The notes under the pieces: model-generated
Seen by the model: the letters and a program-made list of their open reading frames with translations, nothing else
Database searches by the model: none
What the model was told of the DNA's origin: nothing
Made by a program: the position numbers and the translations under genes
Shown here: in pieces, positions 36,201 through 45,087 of the stretch
Numbering within the stretch: position 1 is the stretch's first letter
Layout of the letters: each line of letters begins with the position of its first letter
DNA from: Paenibacillus sp. W2I17
GTDB lineage: Bacteria; Bacillota; Bacilli; Paenibacillales; Paenibacillaceae
Reading direction: 5' to 3'
DNA: 64,000 nucleotides
Assembly (NCBI RefSeq): GCF_030815985.1
Contig: NZ_JAUSXM010000001.1
Span: 62,001 to 126,000, forward strand

Positions 36201-37051
36201 CAAGTGATAACGAAACCAATTACCAAGTCACTCGATCCCGTCTATTGATTAGTGGTGTTCGCGAAGATTCTGGTCAGATGCGCGCGCTAATGGAGAAATA
36301 TCTGCAAGAGAATATCAAGTTCTTCGATAAGGCCATTGCAAGTTTACAGAAGACGTACGACAAGATGGCTGAAGGTAAGGATAAAGATGAACTGGGCCTG
36401 GAGATCAATGAGAAGAAACAGAAGAAGGCACAATCAGAGCTTGAACTGAATGGTGTTAAAAACAGCCAGATTGATGAGCTTAGACGAAAGATGAATGATC
36501 AGTTTGAGTTGACGCAGTTGGATTATGATAAACGAATGTATGATCTCCTGGCGGCTAATGGGGGGAAGGAAGATGCACCAGAATTAATTGCATTGAACAA
36601 ATCCCGTGCATCTGAAATGAACTCACAAATAAGTTCGATCAAGCAAGATTGGAAGAATCTGCTGAATAGTGGTTTGTTTAAACCAGGATCAAATGAATAT
36701 ATGGAGATTTTTAAACAAATCCAGGCATTGGGTGTAGAACAGTCCAAAAATTTGTATGAAATTAGCAAAAAAATGGATAAACCGATATCTTCTTTCAACA
36801 TTCCAGCAGGTCTTAAGGTCATGGATTACTTTGATTACATGACGACGAACAATACACATAAAAGTGTGATGGTTGGCTCAGGTGATGTCACGGTTCATGT
36901 GAACATCGATAATATGACAGGCAGCACAAAAGATGTGGAGAGACTGACATCTACGTTGGACAAGACACTGCGGCAGAATAACCCGGGTATGGTGAACTAT
37001 ATGGCCAGCAATGTAGGTGCAAGAATGGGAAGCAATCATATCCCCAGATAA
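33221..37051 (+). CDS. Tail tape measure protein
   Basis: 1276 aa, TTG 33221 with AAAGGCGGTGAT seven bases upstream; ATG 33179 lies before that site. The product is very long, mostly helical and coiled coil. A core segment (ATGLEAVTPAWGSSSFDLSQVTDMMIRASTMLDVGIQDL) resembles the channel-like domain of phage tape measures. Long heptad-rich stretches follow (ERDEAEKRVKTYSRELLLLREEMHSLDIQIAKTKRSLEFLGRELDD), then an Ala/Gly hydrophobic segment near residue 805 (LGLAMTAMDVVSGLV). At 0.15 nm per residue, the usual scale, it implies a tail of about 190 nm. Gene order (chaperones, tape measure, distal tail) supports the call. Confidence 0.8.
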   Translation: MTETEGQGDKHSLTQEILTDMDQLTGQNAVLKESSPSGVSTLIRRVETIRSDMQSQMIEILTTDLEHFYRGAFSKMKDVSAAGSQGLIDSVMNTMKYISAGETKGYSSTLLKKSLDSSQQMDQQMSRADQNMELRSSGTTNDSGQFTQTGTVKNLQRIALQHGMDQEDVGLAYRIGSRNYDHSSEAVAFAEEVAKLHSVGNMDVEQTATGLEAVTPAWGSSSFDLSQVTDMMIRASTMLDVGIQDLMDMMRQTLPMVGNPDGTLAQEDALANWISKAGLLVQSKGDNPQQGFASNRVRFDLLAEQVKATDANASIHQRTGSRDNLQFRQREIEIAFQIATHEAMQGLKEEFAELGDYLIAVMRLIGDRTGGIVDHMELLNRIMDEVGVQVAWDKFGEVMNEGDQKLYGATNADPGKVENTGSDVPEPLRVTDVQRAGVAQEMGRQQSRLQTLDHRRTEIQSRTASKQDDVLQARTNRDHQHKMYNQAIKDGDTASSSIHAEERDEAEKRVKTYSRELLLLREEMHSLDIQIAKTKRSLEFLGRELDDTSRAMMQLEHQARVLMMAMDDMDLDAVELRNKLYFLNAEFTYGSTDVQRYESEIQKLRKQSTLLNDVLSTLRTEVNELNASFRQGMIDATAYISKLKELEQVQLASMMNGSGGLLVVPGAGSVESPGSPVKDDKEEPKNKTFLARHEDLIKDVMKDAIMDEFNPGGDSKKGNKNTPKRGLLSRFKDMKETGNRKAFFDSNAPIRNKDGNILRDRQGNSITQRDINAEQAARGIKTPGKFSKLVKSGGRLLRPLKAVPALGLAMTAMDVVSGLVDPLNNMGKSEAEKQSIRATNKEELAKDFKDMEQSSFVGKVWKGLNLGMDAAVSGTMSSIFGESATNNKFGDYWKGFKAVWSEDGGDAVEKKLGKEYNYKQEKKEAQIQMDKESGKPPADSKQQQPQIQYIQPQMQYIPAVGGIGTIANGYTPQPQSNGIDEMIAKINRQLNKSTSDNETNYQVTRSRLLISGVREDSGQMRALMEKYLQENIKFFDKAIASLQKTYDKMAEGKDKDELGLEINEKKQKKAQSELELNGVKNSQIDELRRKMNDQFELTQLDYDKRMYDLLAANGGKEDAPELIALNKSRASEMNSQISSIKQDWKNLLNSGLFKPGSNEYMEIFKQIQALGVEQSKNLYEISKKMDKPISSFNIPAGLKVMDYFDYMTTNNTHKSVMVGSGDVTVHVNIDNMTGSTKDVERLTSTLDKTLRQNNPGMVNYMASNVGARMGSNHIPR

Positions 37052-37074
37052 AATAGGTAAGGAGGGCTTCTGAT

Positions 37075-37725
37075 ATGACTCAGCAAGACCCGTTTGGCTT
37101 AGTTAATGACCGGTATAAAAGAAGGCTGTATGTAGATACAGGCATGAAGTTCGAGCCAGTGAACGGAAGAATCATTGATCCGTACTCTTCACCTTCGCCC
37201 AATCCGCAAATGAGGGAAATTAAAATGATTAATGCTCCCTCGCATTTTCATCAGATGGGCGTATCTTCGTACAAGGCCATCATTAACATCTTGTTTAAAG
37301 ATAAGCAATCCTATCACGACTACGCCATGTACGTAGGCTGGACACACAAATTTTATGATGAGAAGGGTAATATCTATGTTGGTGTTGTAGAGTCCATCAA
37401 AGTTGACCCTATTTTCTACCATCAGGATACGATGGATAAAGATCAGAAGGGGTACAAGGTCGAATTGACCATGACCCTGATCAAAAAAGATGGATATGAC
37501 CGTAAGAGTGCAATACAGTTTCAGGATTTACAGACAACAGAAGGGAAGGACCACTGGGCAAGAGATTCCATTGAACGCTTGGCTGATTTGGGACTGACGG
37601 TTGTAACACAATTGGATGGCACCCCAATTCTATATTTCAGACCGGAAAACTTTATAACCAGAGCAGAGTTTGTTACTTTCCTGATGCGAACCAAGCGTCT
37701 GCTGGAACGAACAATTCGAGAGTAG
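37075..37725 (+). CDS. Distal tail protein with C-terminal SLH motif
   Basis: 216 aa, ATG 37075 after AAGGAGGGC. Residues 1-150 form a beta-rich domain (IINILFKDKQSYHDYAMYVGWTHKFYDEKGNIYVGVVESIKVD) that resembles the first domain of phage distal tail (Dit/gp19.1-type) proteins. Residues 157-205 read like an S-layer homology unit: DHWARDSIERLADLGL, a DG...YFRP turn and NFITRAEFVTFLMRT with the ITRAE signature (194-198). SLH units bind pyruvylated secondary wall polymers in Paenibacillus. It directly follows the tape measure, so it should lie at the tail tip. Only one SLH repeat is present, and there is no signal peptide. Confidence 0.65.
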   Translation: MTQQDPFGLVNDRYKRRLYVDTGMKFEPVNGRIIDPYSSPSPNPQMREIKMINAPSHFHQMGVSSYKAIINILFKDKQSYHDYAMYVGWTHKFYDEKGNIYVGVVESIKVDPIFYHQDTMDKDQKGYKVELTMTLIKKDGYDRKSAIQFQDLQTTEGKDHWARDSIERLADLGLTVVTQLDGTPILYFRPENFITRAEFVTFLMRTKRLLERTIRE

Positions 37726-37765
37726 GGTGACCTACTCTCTTTTCTGTCTATTCTAAAGATAGGAG

Positions 37766-39178
37766 GTGTTTATCATACGAAAATGGGTTGATGTAAACGA
37801 AGGGGATTGGTTCTATAACGATGTTATGGAAGCCACGAATATGGTTTTGGAAGATGGTGAAGTCTTTGTGGCCGGGATCAACTATAACAAGTTTGAGGAA
37901 GGCAAGCCTTTTGTATATGAGGAAATCAAAGGGAAAGCGGGGCAAACCTCATTTAGTCTGCCTGTGTTGATTAAACCAACAGATGACAATCCACTGTATG
38001 TGTTTATTGATGGTGTTCAAACGATTTACCAAACGGCTGAAACCAATAGTAAGGGATTAACCGATGTGGAGTTGTATACCGGTGTGAAAGCAGGACAGGT
38101 GGTGTCCTTCTGTAGTTATGGAGAACCGTTGCTAGACAGTGCTTGGAAAAGGCCACCCGTGTCCTGGACTGGAGATTTGCCCAGAGCTGTTCTTAGTGCA
38201 GCGACGACCTACTTCTACGATCCATTCAGTCGTAATCATCAGGAATATTTGTATGCAGCAGGCCAACCGCTTCGCAGACTCAGTATTCCTTCCGAGGTAT
38301 GGGCAGACACCATGGGAGATGCAGAGGCGGTAACCAAAATTGCAACAAAGGCTATTGGTTACCGAACGGATGTATATTGTGTCAGCCCAGGGGGCTCGGT
38401 GTTTCTTCCTTTTAATCTGAACGGTGTCACCTGCAAGTTCAATTATTGGACAAAGAATAACAAGTTCATGAGTGAAGATATCAAAGCGACAACCCTCAAA
38501 CCAGCATACAACAATTGTTTCTTTCCTAATGCCATTATACAGCGGGGAGAAGCCTTTCATCTGATTAATAAGTTACGCAAGGTGTTCTATGCCAGATTTA
38601 CGGACATGAAAGCACCAACGACGGGGATTAATCAGCCTATTACGGCATTTCAGGGACAACGGGTTTTTAGACTTAACGGCAATTATCCGGCAGGTAAAAA
38701 GAAACTTAAAATTACAGTGAAATTCAAAGACGAAAAAAAAGATAAAGTCCAAGAAACACCGGTTTATTCGGAAATTGACAACCATACGGTTGTTTTCAAT
38801 CAACCTTTCTCAGAAGGCGACGAAGTGACGTTCTATTATCTCAAAGATGTGAGCGAGAGGTTCGCAGACGTCGGCAAAGATTCGGCCATTTATTATCGGG
38901 ACAAAAAGGAGCGAGTTGTACAGAACAAGGATGCCTTCTGGAAAATAGCCGTCTCGGAAATGGAAGACGAAACATTTGCGAACAATGATCCACTAATTGC
39001 TGGCATTCCGATCAATAACAAGCTGGATGGTGCAGCGATAGTAACAGATATGGGGAGACCTACAAATGGCACAGAACAGGCAGAGGTATGGTTCCTTGGG
39101 AATTCCGCTATGACCCGGGCTGAAGCCGTAGCTTTCCTGGACCGATTCATGAAATGGACCATCGAGCGATTCAAGTAA
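37766..39178 (+). CDS. Tail protein with dispersed SLH-like motifs
   Basis: About 470 aa. The start is odd: GTG 37766 overlaps AGGAGG (37761-37766). The position with normal spacing is an ATA codon at 37775. N-terminal KWVDVNEGDWFYNDVMEA and the ending AMTRAEAVAFLDRFMKW (TRAE at 450-453) match the two halves of SLH units. A middle segment, FPNAIIQRGEAFHLINKLRK near residue 257, looks like a third half-unit. Between them are beta-sandwich regions (SFSLPVLIKPTDDNPLYVFIDGVQT; FRLNGNYPAGKKKLKITVKF). It pairs with the preceding SLH protein and precedes the hub. I infer a baseplate or wall-binding role. Confidence 0.6.
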   Translation: MFIIRKWVDVNEGDWFYNDVMEATNMVLEDGEVFVAGINYNKFEEGKPFVYEEIKGKAGQTSFSLPVLIKPTDDNPLYVFIDGVQTIYQTAETNSKGLTDVELYTGVKAGQVVSFCSYGEPLLDSAWKRPPVSWTGDLPRAVLSAATTYFYDPFSRNHQEYLYAAGQPLRRLSIPSEVWADTMGDAEAVTKIATKAIGYRTDVYCVSPGGSVFLPFNLNGVTCKFNYWTKNNKFMSEDIKATTLKPAYNNCFFPNAIIQRGEAFHLINKLRKVFYARFTDMKAPTTGINQPITAFQGQRVFRLNGNYPAGKKKLKITVKFKDEKKDKVQETPVYSEIDNHTVVFNQPFSEGDEVTFYYLKDVSERFADVGKDSAIYYRDKKERVVQNKDAFWKIAVSEMEDETFANNDPLIAGIPINNKLDGAAIVTDMGRPTNGTEQAEVWFLGNSAMTRAEAVAFLDRFMKWTIERFK

Positions 39179-39193
39179 GGGGGAGATTACAAT

Positions 39194-42100
39194 ATGATTC
39201 CAATTTCGGATGAGGTTATGAATGTGCTATCCCAGCGTCTGAAGCTGGGGGAAGGAGCGCTTCCCAATATCCGGGTCGAAGTAGATCGGCTGGCATTTAT
39301 CCCGGGACGGACGGAAGAGTTCAGGCATATCGTAACCGAGCAGGTACCCATCATCAGTACAGAATCCGTTTGGGTGGATGAGTCGAGTAATGGTATATAT
39401 AACGGTTCGACTCAAGCGAATGCACAGGAGATTTGTTTTCCGATCAAGGGTAAAACGCTGATTACTACTCCTGTTACAGATGAATTTGGTGCTCCTCGTA
39501 ATAGTGCGTCAAAAATTCACCGAGGCATCGATTTGTCGGAGAAGATCGGAACGCCAATTTTGGCTGCATGGGCCGGAAAAGTAGTCCGAACATCCTTAAA
39601 TAAAACAGAAGGTGCCGGTAATGCCGTAAATATAAGACATGATAATGGTGTTATCACTAAATATTTTCATCTGAAAGAAATTCTCTGTTCGGTGGATGAT
39701 GAAGTAGCTCAAGGGGCTGTCATTGGAACGCTAGGCAATACGGGTGGCGTATATACTGGTGGTCATAAGGTGTCCGCGGCTGAACGTGCGGCGGGCAAGG
39801 GAAAACATCTGCATTTTGAAATTTGGGAAGGAGTTAATCCAACAACGAGAACTGGAGAGGGTGGCAAGCCAGTTGATCCTAGATTATATCTGAGCGGACA
39901 GCGCAAACTGCATGGAAATGCGAAAACAACATTTACTGATGTAAAGCCGGTTCAGGTCGAAGGATATCCCGGAGAGATCAAACTGAATGAGAAGTTCGAC
40001 AAGCGAGACTGGCATGAGAAAAACGTTTATACAACCGGATTGAAATTTTCGGATTATGCCAAGATTGAATCGGGCTGGACTATGTTTGATTCAGGAGGCA
40101 AGTTGCTATACACCTTTGAAGGCAAAGCCGCCGTAGCTGAATTTGAGATTAACGTTACGAAACTGAGTATGCCTACGCAAGGGCTGCTTAGTATTGGAAT
40201 GGGGACTAATTTTAGTGAAGCAGAAGGGGATTCTTTCGCCGTGGTGATTGATGGTAAAACGTATGCCTATGTCAATAAGTTTAACGGGGCATATGATCTG
40301 ACCAAACTCACGGAATTGAATAATATTGTGATCCCTGCAAAAGCCAAGAGTATCAAGATTAAGGTGACCTATGGGGGCAAACAAAACCCCACTGTCCCAA
40401 CCGGATCTGTTCCTGCTTCGAGTAAGAAGTATAAAAAATTCGCCATTGATTATATTCGCATACAAGAGTTGTTGCCTGCTCCGTTGAAGAATCAAAAGAG
40501 TGAAGAAGGGCTGGATCCGTCTAAAGGATATTATCAAACGAACAGCTACGGAGATTTTATCAATAATAAAAGGACAGAGACGGATGTTATTCAGGTCGGG
40601 TCTTTTGTTTATATGGACACGCAGGTTCTTCCCAATATTATTAGTGCCGAAATCGATGATCAGTTTGATTCTGAAGCCAGGGAAGCACGGCTGACCCTCT
40701 CCAATCCGAGAGGATTCTTCTCTCCTGATTATAATCCTGCTCATTTTCCTGAGCTTGGTGGTGTGACGTCTCCATGGTCTTATTTCGCAAACGGATTCCA
40801 TATCGGAGTTCTGAGTGAAAATACACCGATACGCATATATATGGGATATGGTCAGCACATGATGCGGGTATTTACTGGACTGATTGACAAGGTGGACATC
40901 AATGGCGAAGGCTCCACGCTGGAGATTACGGCCCGAGATATGTACAAGCGCATTATCGAGAAAGTCATTTCCGAGAAAAAAGCCTATCCAGAAGTAGATG
41001 AGATTGATAATGTGCCAGATCCGGTGCCGCCTGCAGCAGTTGGCACGGATCGGACATCAACCATAATTCAGGCTGCACAGGCCCAAGCTGAAGCGTATAG
41101 TGTGCCTGATCATAAGTTTTTGCTTGCGATATGCAGGCACGAGACCGTTCTCGGAACACAAGGTAAGGGTAAAGATGAGAACGGCAGCTTTATTCTTGGA
41201 TATGGCTGTCCTAGTGAGGGGCCGTGTACTAAGAAATACGCAGGTATTCAGGAGCAAATGAAGCGCGGTGCAGAACGGATGTCCAAGGCGTTGGCGTCCA
41301 GAGGGAAAAAAGTGAATTCCAAGGCGGATGTACTTTATTTCCATAATGGTGGAGACATTGCTCCCATGACCTGGAGTCAAGATCGGGAGAATTGGGTGGA
41401 CAAGGTATGGACCTATTATCAGGAGATGCTTGCAGACCCTGCAAGCTGGACCATTACAGCAACCTCCACTCCCGCAGTTACACCAACACCAGCTCAGCCT
41501 GTGGAGCTTGAAAAGCCGGCCTGGGTCAAATCTACGGTAGTACTAGATCTCGTTAAACATGCAGGTATGGTGGGTTGGCGGGCTACCAGTGAGGATCGCT
41601 CTTATCCTGACTACGTGATTGACGAGACCTATCTGATTGAGGTAAATCAGAAGACGGGTAGGGTCATTGTCCCCGTACCGGGTCAAGAAGGTGAGTTTGA
41701 AGTTAAGGACGCAAGTACAGTGCTGACACCGAATGGATGGCTTAATCCATTTATCGAGGAATATGGCAGGACGTTTGAGCAATGGTCTGCCAAAGTTACG
41801 GAAGCTGTTCAGGAGGTGATCTCGGAGATTCCGTATCGAAGCTACTGTGACCGTTATGGTACATACCGACTGGAACGCCTGAATTATGACAAACCTGTCG
41901 TGGCAGAGTTTTCCGAGAATGACAATCTGATCTCCATTACGAAATCCACGGATTGGTCCAGAGGAAGAAGTCACATCGTTGTTATTGACTCGAATGATAG
42001 TCAGAGCAGTTTCGTAGACAAGGAGATTTTGCTCGAACTCAAAGGAGAAATCCGAACCATGGTGCTGGCCGTTCCTTGGGCGAAGACGGTTGAAGCCAAA

Positions 42101-42334
42101 AGACAGGTGGCAGAGCGAGCTTTTTTTGACATGAAACGGATGTGCCGTACGCTTCAGGTATCCATTCCTGCGAATCCTGCGCTTGATCTGCTCGACAACG
42201 TTATTGTGACGGATAAAACGACCACCACACGAGCTGTATATACGATTAAAAGTATTAAAACCAGTTATTCTGTCGACCGTGGCATGTTACAGGTCATTGA
42301 TATGATGTGGGCAAGAAAGGGAGTGATGGTGTAA
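39194..42334 (+). CDS. Baseplate hub with M23 peptidase and lysozyme-like insertions
   Basis: 1046 aa, ATG 39194 after AAGGGGGAGATT. Residues 80-235 are an M23 LytM-type zinc endopeptidase: H109 and D113 in HRGID, and H205-x-H207 in KHLHFEIWE. Residues 450-600 resemble the phage hub/late-control D fold (IDDQFDSEAREARLTLSNPRGFFSP; FTGLIDKVDINGEGSTLEITARDMYKR). Residues 620-750 look like a lysozyme/transglycosylase domain (FLLAICRHETVLGTQGKG, HNGGDIAPMTWSQ). After a Pro/Thr linker (TPAVTPTPAQP) the hub fold resumes to the end. It would cut peptidoglycan at both peptide and glycan bonds during penetration. Coupled to the next gene by TAATG. Confidence 0.75.
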   Translation: MIPISDEVMNVLSQRLKLGEGALPNIRVEVDRLAFIPGRTEEFRHIVTEQVPIISTESVWVDESSNGIYNGSTQANAQEICFPIKGKTLITTPVTDEFGAPRNSASKIHRGIDLSEKIGTPILAAWAGKVVRTSLNKTEGAGNAVNIRHDNGVITKYFHLKEILCSVDDEVAQGAVIGTLGNTGGVYTGGHKVSAAERAAGKGKHLHFEIWEGVNPTTRTGEGGKPVDPRLYLSGQRKLHGNAKTTFTDVKPVQVEGYPGEIKLNEKFDKRDWHEKNVYTTGLKFSDYAKIESGWTMFDSGGKLLYTFEGKAAVAEFEINVTKLSMPTQGLLSIGMGTNFSEAEGDSFAVVIDGKTYAYVNKFNGAYDLTKLTELNNIVIPAKAKSIKIKVTYGGKQNPTVPTGSVPASSKKYKKFAIDYIRIQELLPAPLKNQKSEEGLDPSKGYYQTNSYGDFINNKRTETDVIQVGSFVYMDTQVLPNIISAEIDDQFDSEAREARLTLSNPRGFFSPDYNPAHFPELGGVTSPWSYFANGFHIGVLSENTPIRIYMGYGQHMMRVFTGLIDKVDINGEGSTLEITARDMYKRIIEKVISEKKAYPEVDEIDNVPDPVPPAAVGTDRTSTIIQAAQAQAEAYSVPDHKFLLAICRHETVLGTQGKGKDENGSFILGYGCPSEGPCTKKYAGIQEQMKRGAERMSKALASRGKKVNSKADVLYFHNGGDIAPMTWSQDRENWVDKVWTYYQEMLADPASWTITATSTPAVTPTPAQPVELEKPAWVKSTVVLDLVKHAGMVGWRATSEDRSYPDYVIDETYLIEVNQKTGRVIVPVPGQEGEFEVKDASTVLTPNGWLNPFIEEYGRTFEQWSAKVTEAVQEVISEIPYRSYCDRYGTYRLERLNYDKPVVAEFSENDNLISITKSTDWSRGRSHIVVIDSNDSQSSFVDKEILLELKGEIRTMVLAVPWAKTVEAKRQVAERAFFDMKRMCRTLQVSIPANPALDLLDNVIVTDKTTTTRAVYTIKSIKTSYSVDRGMLQVIDMMWARKGVMV

Positions 42335-42750
42335 TGGCCGGCATTGTGAATGAAAATATTGTATTTCCCGTGCTGGATCTAATCCACCGGGAGCTTCGCA
42401 AATATAGCAGTATCTCCAATTCGAATGTTTCTCCTCTTGAAGGTGAACCTTCCGTTACATTATATCGGGAGCATATGCAGGACCTGGACCGGGTGACTGG
42501 AGCAGATCTCTTGTATGAATCGGCATGGAAGGTTTCGATCTGGATGAAGTTTGGCTCAGAGGATGAGGAAGACTTTCCTTCCGGGGTGGGCTACTCCCAC
42601 CCGGATTATGATTATTACAAGTATTTTAGGCTAACGCAGGTGACGGCCCGTACATATGATCCGAGTGGAGAGTCGATGTTCACATACAATATTGGTCTAA
42701 ATTATGATGACGAAGGGCGCTTAACTGGAACGAGCGTAAGTCGTATATAA
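42334..42750 (+). CDS. Hypothetical tail/baseplate protein (138 aa)
   Basis: ATG 42334 overlaps the hub stop (TAATG), with AAAGGGAG ten bases upstream; the in-frame start at 42307 is upstream of that site. Soluble, mixed alpha/beta, starting AGIVNENIVFPVLDLIHRELRKYSSISNSNVSPLEGEP and ending in a strand-rich region (YYKYFRLTQVTARTYDPSGESMFTYNIGLNYDD). Translational coupling to the hub suggests a small partner, such as a baseplate wedge or terminator-like protein. Family not recognised. Confidence 0.6.
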   Translation: MAGIVNENIVFPVLDLIHRELRKYSSISNSNVSPLEGEPSVTLYREHMQDLDRVTGADLLYESAWKVSIWMKFGSEDEEDFPSGVGYSHPDYDYYKYFRLTQVTARTYDPSGESMFTYNIGLNYDDEGRLTGTSVSRI

Positions 42751-42768
42751 CATGTAGGAGGTGGTTCC

Positions 42769-43179
42769 ATGGCATTTAATGTATCTTACATCGCGGGTGG
42801 CGTCATCGACAAAGTGCGCGAGCTGCCGTACCCACACTTCAGTAAAAAGACGATCCCGTTCATTCGGGGACAGATGTTGGACATTCCGGCGGCCAAGACC
42901 ACCAAGTCTGATACGTTCACATTGGCGTATGACACAGAGTTTCTGAGCATTGCATTTGCTGCAAGCCACTATTGTGTCGGCGATTACTGGGAGTTGATGA
43001 TCGGGACGGAGAAGGTATGTCATACCATCTATACGAAGGAACTTCCCGAATCAGTTTCCATGGGTAACAGTTTCGGAATTGTCTACCCGATTCCGGCGGG
43101 GACGACCATTAAGTTTGACTTCTACAACGCGGTGGCTGAAGCCAAGTCGGTCTGGTACAACATTAAATTTTTGAGATAA
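42769..43179 (+). CDS. Hypothetical beta-rich tail protein (136 aa)
   Basis: ATG 42769 after TAGGAGGTGG. A small, strand-rich domain without signal peptide: FNVSYIAGGVIDKVRELPYPHFSKKTIPFIRGQMLD, SKSDTFTLAYDTEFLSIAFAASHY-like core, and an ending PAGTTIKFDFYNAVAEAKSVWYNIKFLR. The layout resembles small carbohydrate-binding or spike domains. Another small beta domain with similar size and placement next to adhesins occurs at 63528. Family not recognised. Confidence 0.6.
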   Translation: MAFNVSYIAGGVIDKVRELPYPHFSKKTIPFIRGQMLDIPAAKTTKSDTFTLAYDTEFLSIAFAASHYCVGDYWELMIGTEKVCHTIYTKELPESVSMGNSFGIVYPIPAGTTIKFDFYNAVAEAKSVWYNIKFLR

Positions 43180-43190
43180 GGAGGGTGACG

Positions 43191-45071
43191 ATGGCACAGA
43201 CAGTACCATTAACCAAGTTCAGTGGGTTCGTGTCAGGCGAAAGTAAAGCAGAGGATATTATTTTCGATCTGGCCGATGCAATTGTAAGCGCGAAGATTCC
43301 ATCCGCCAATGGTTCAAATGTAGAAAACAAATGGAAAAAGGTCTACGAGTCCATGTCAGATGTATGGGTGACTTACAAAGAGATGACCCGTTCAGGCGTT
43401 CAAGGAAAATATAAGCATACCGATGGGAAGCTCTATGATGTATTGAAACTTGCAAGTAATCTTCAGAATATCGTAGCGCAAGAAGATGGAAGGTTACTTG
43501 TAGATGAGGATGGATATTTAAATGAGGTACTAGATACACCTAATAGGTTATCTGGGAAGAAAATTAGTGTTACTACCCATGAGTATCTTGATGAGAAAGA
43601 AAATAAACTTCTTATTAACATTTCAGGTTCTTTAGTAGTTATTGTCCCAGATGAAACCTCCAAAGTTGGAGAGCGGTCTTATTTTGTGAGACAAGTACAT
43701 AGGAAAAAAGACGGGATGAAGGTAAATAGTCCTGACTGGAATGAATTTGAAATTATAACCGAAATGCCTACCGATTGGGCATACGCTTTAAGTAAGCAGA
43801 ATTACAAATTAAGAGTTGAATATAAACAATATTACTTAGATGGGTATAGACGTTACTACACAACAGAACCAGTCCTTGCAACCAAGTACACGTTTACCGA
43901 ACGATATTATATCGCTGAACCAACCAACTACACTACACCAAAGGTTGTGTTGAAAGCTACACCAGATGTACCAGAGGGGATTTCCTCTCGGGATTACTTC
44001 ATCATGTTTACTCAACCTCAGAACTTTGCGGGCGGAGATTATAATTACTTTGACTGCCAGCATGGCGTAGGATTCGTAGGCGAATTAAGCAAGGGTGATC
44101 CGTCAGCTACATACAAAGGTATCTGCAGTCCTTCAACCGTCTCACCTGGGTCAACCCCCGTAGTAGTGGATCAGACAGCAGCAGAAGCGATGTACGAGCA
44201 GTGGAATGTTCCTGAAGCAACTAAACTGTACACACCACCAACCATCACATGGGATAAGGATTTTGATGGAGTTACTGAACTGATCAGTCCGGCTTCCCAT
44301 TTCTTTTATGGTCGTAACTCTACCGTAAAATGGTTGCCAAACAAAAAACGGAGACCGGATTATCTGGTAGCCTACCATATTTCAGTCAATAACGACCGAG
44401 CTGCGGTTGTCATTGAAGGAGATCCTTCTCCAAATATTCATGGATATTATCGAAGTTTCGGTTATTTTGGAAAAATCGTACCTTTTAATGACCATGATCA
44501 CATTGGAAACTTTGGTTTAACCGTAGGTATGGGAGACTTGAAACAGGATCTAACAGGATATACCAAAAATGATATTCGAACGGATTTAAATCCGGACAAA
44601 TATGCGCAATACGGAGAGTATACTTCAAATGGGATGGACTCGGTATCTCTTCTCCGAACTCGAGGTAATGTACTTTATCAAGCTCATTATCCAGCATTTA
44701 TTACCCAGCTGCCGAATTATCCCGATGTTGGGAGTATTCCAAAAGAACTGTCTAAACTAGTGTTAGATAAGGATGGTTTCCAAAAGTCACTATGGACCGG
44801 GAAATACCATGCAAGTCCAGTCTATCTGGTGCACCAGGCGGAAGGTTATCGGGGTTATATGGATGGGGTTGTTGCGATATATGATCAGAATCTCGTTAAT
44901 CTGGACGAACTGATTGTAGATACAGAGATTCCCAAAGATAATAATAACCCTGCAGCTGGTAATTGGACGGAAGTGTACAAATTCTTCAGTATCAAATCAC
45001 CGATGAATTTTTTCAAGCAGTCGCCTGCTCCTGACCTGGTAACGATTGCAATACTTAAGGAAATTAAATAA
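43191..45071 (+). CDS. Adhesin-like fibre protein, paralogue A
   Basis: 626 aa, ATG 43191 after GGAGGGTGA; a GTG at 43185 is in the ribosome site. The N-terminal segment (KFSGFVSGESKAEDIIFDLADAIVSAKIP) and the C-terminal SPVYLVHQAEGYRGYMDGVVAIYDQNLVNLDELIVD segment recur in the next gene, and a looser EGxRG version is seen at 59990, 61033 and 61990. The middle is beta-rich and has a Fn3/Ig-like stretch (SKQNYKLRVEYKQYYLDGYRRYYTTEPVLATKY). It ends with TIAILKEIK, matched by VAILKEVRY in paralogue B. I infer a host-binding tail protein. Confidence 0.6.
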   Translation: MAQTVPLTKFSGFVSGESKAEDIIFDLADAIVSAKIPSANGSNVENKWKKVYESMSDVWVTYKEMTRSGVQGKYKHTDGKLYDVLKLASNLQNIVAQEDGRLLVDEDGYLNEVLDTPNRLSGKKISVTTHEYLDEKENKLLINISGSLVVIVPDETSKVGERSYFVRQVHRKKDGMKVNSPDWNEFEIITEMPTDWAYALSKQNYKLRVEYKQYYLDGYRRYYTTEPVLATKYTFTERYYIAEPTNYTTPKVVLKATPDVPEGISSRDYFIMFTQPQNFAGGDYNYFDCQHGVGFVGELSKGDPSATYKGICSPSTVSPGSTPVVVDQTAAEAMYEQWNVPEATKLYTPPTITWDKDFDGVTELISPASHFFYGRNSTVKWLPNKKRRPDYLVAYHISVNNDRAAVVIEGDPSPNIHGYYRSFGYFGKIVPFNDHDHIGNFGLTVGMGDLKQDLTGYTKNDIRTDLNPDKYAQYGEYTSNGMDSVSLLRTRGNVLYQAHYPAFITQLPNYPDVGSIPKELSKLVLDKDGFQKSLWTGKYHASPVYLVHQAEGYRGYMDGVVAIYDQNLVNLDELIVDTEIPKDNNNPAAGNWTEVYKFFSIKSPMNFFKQSPAPDLVTIAILKEIK

Positions 45072-45087
45072 GGAGGATTAACATTAC

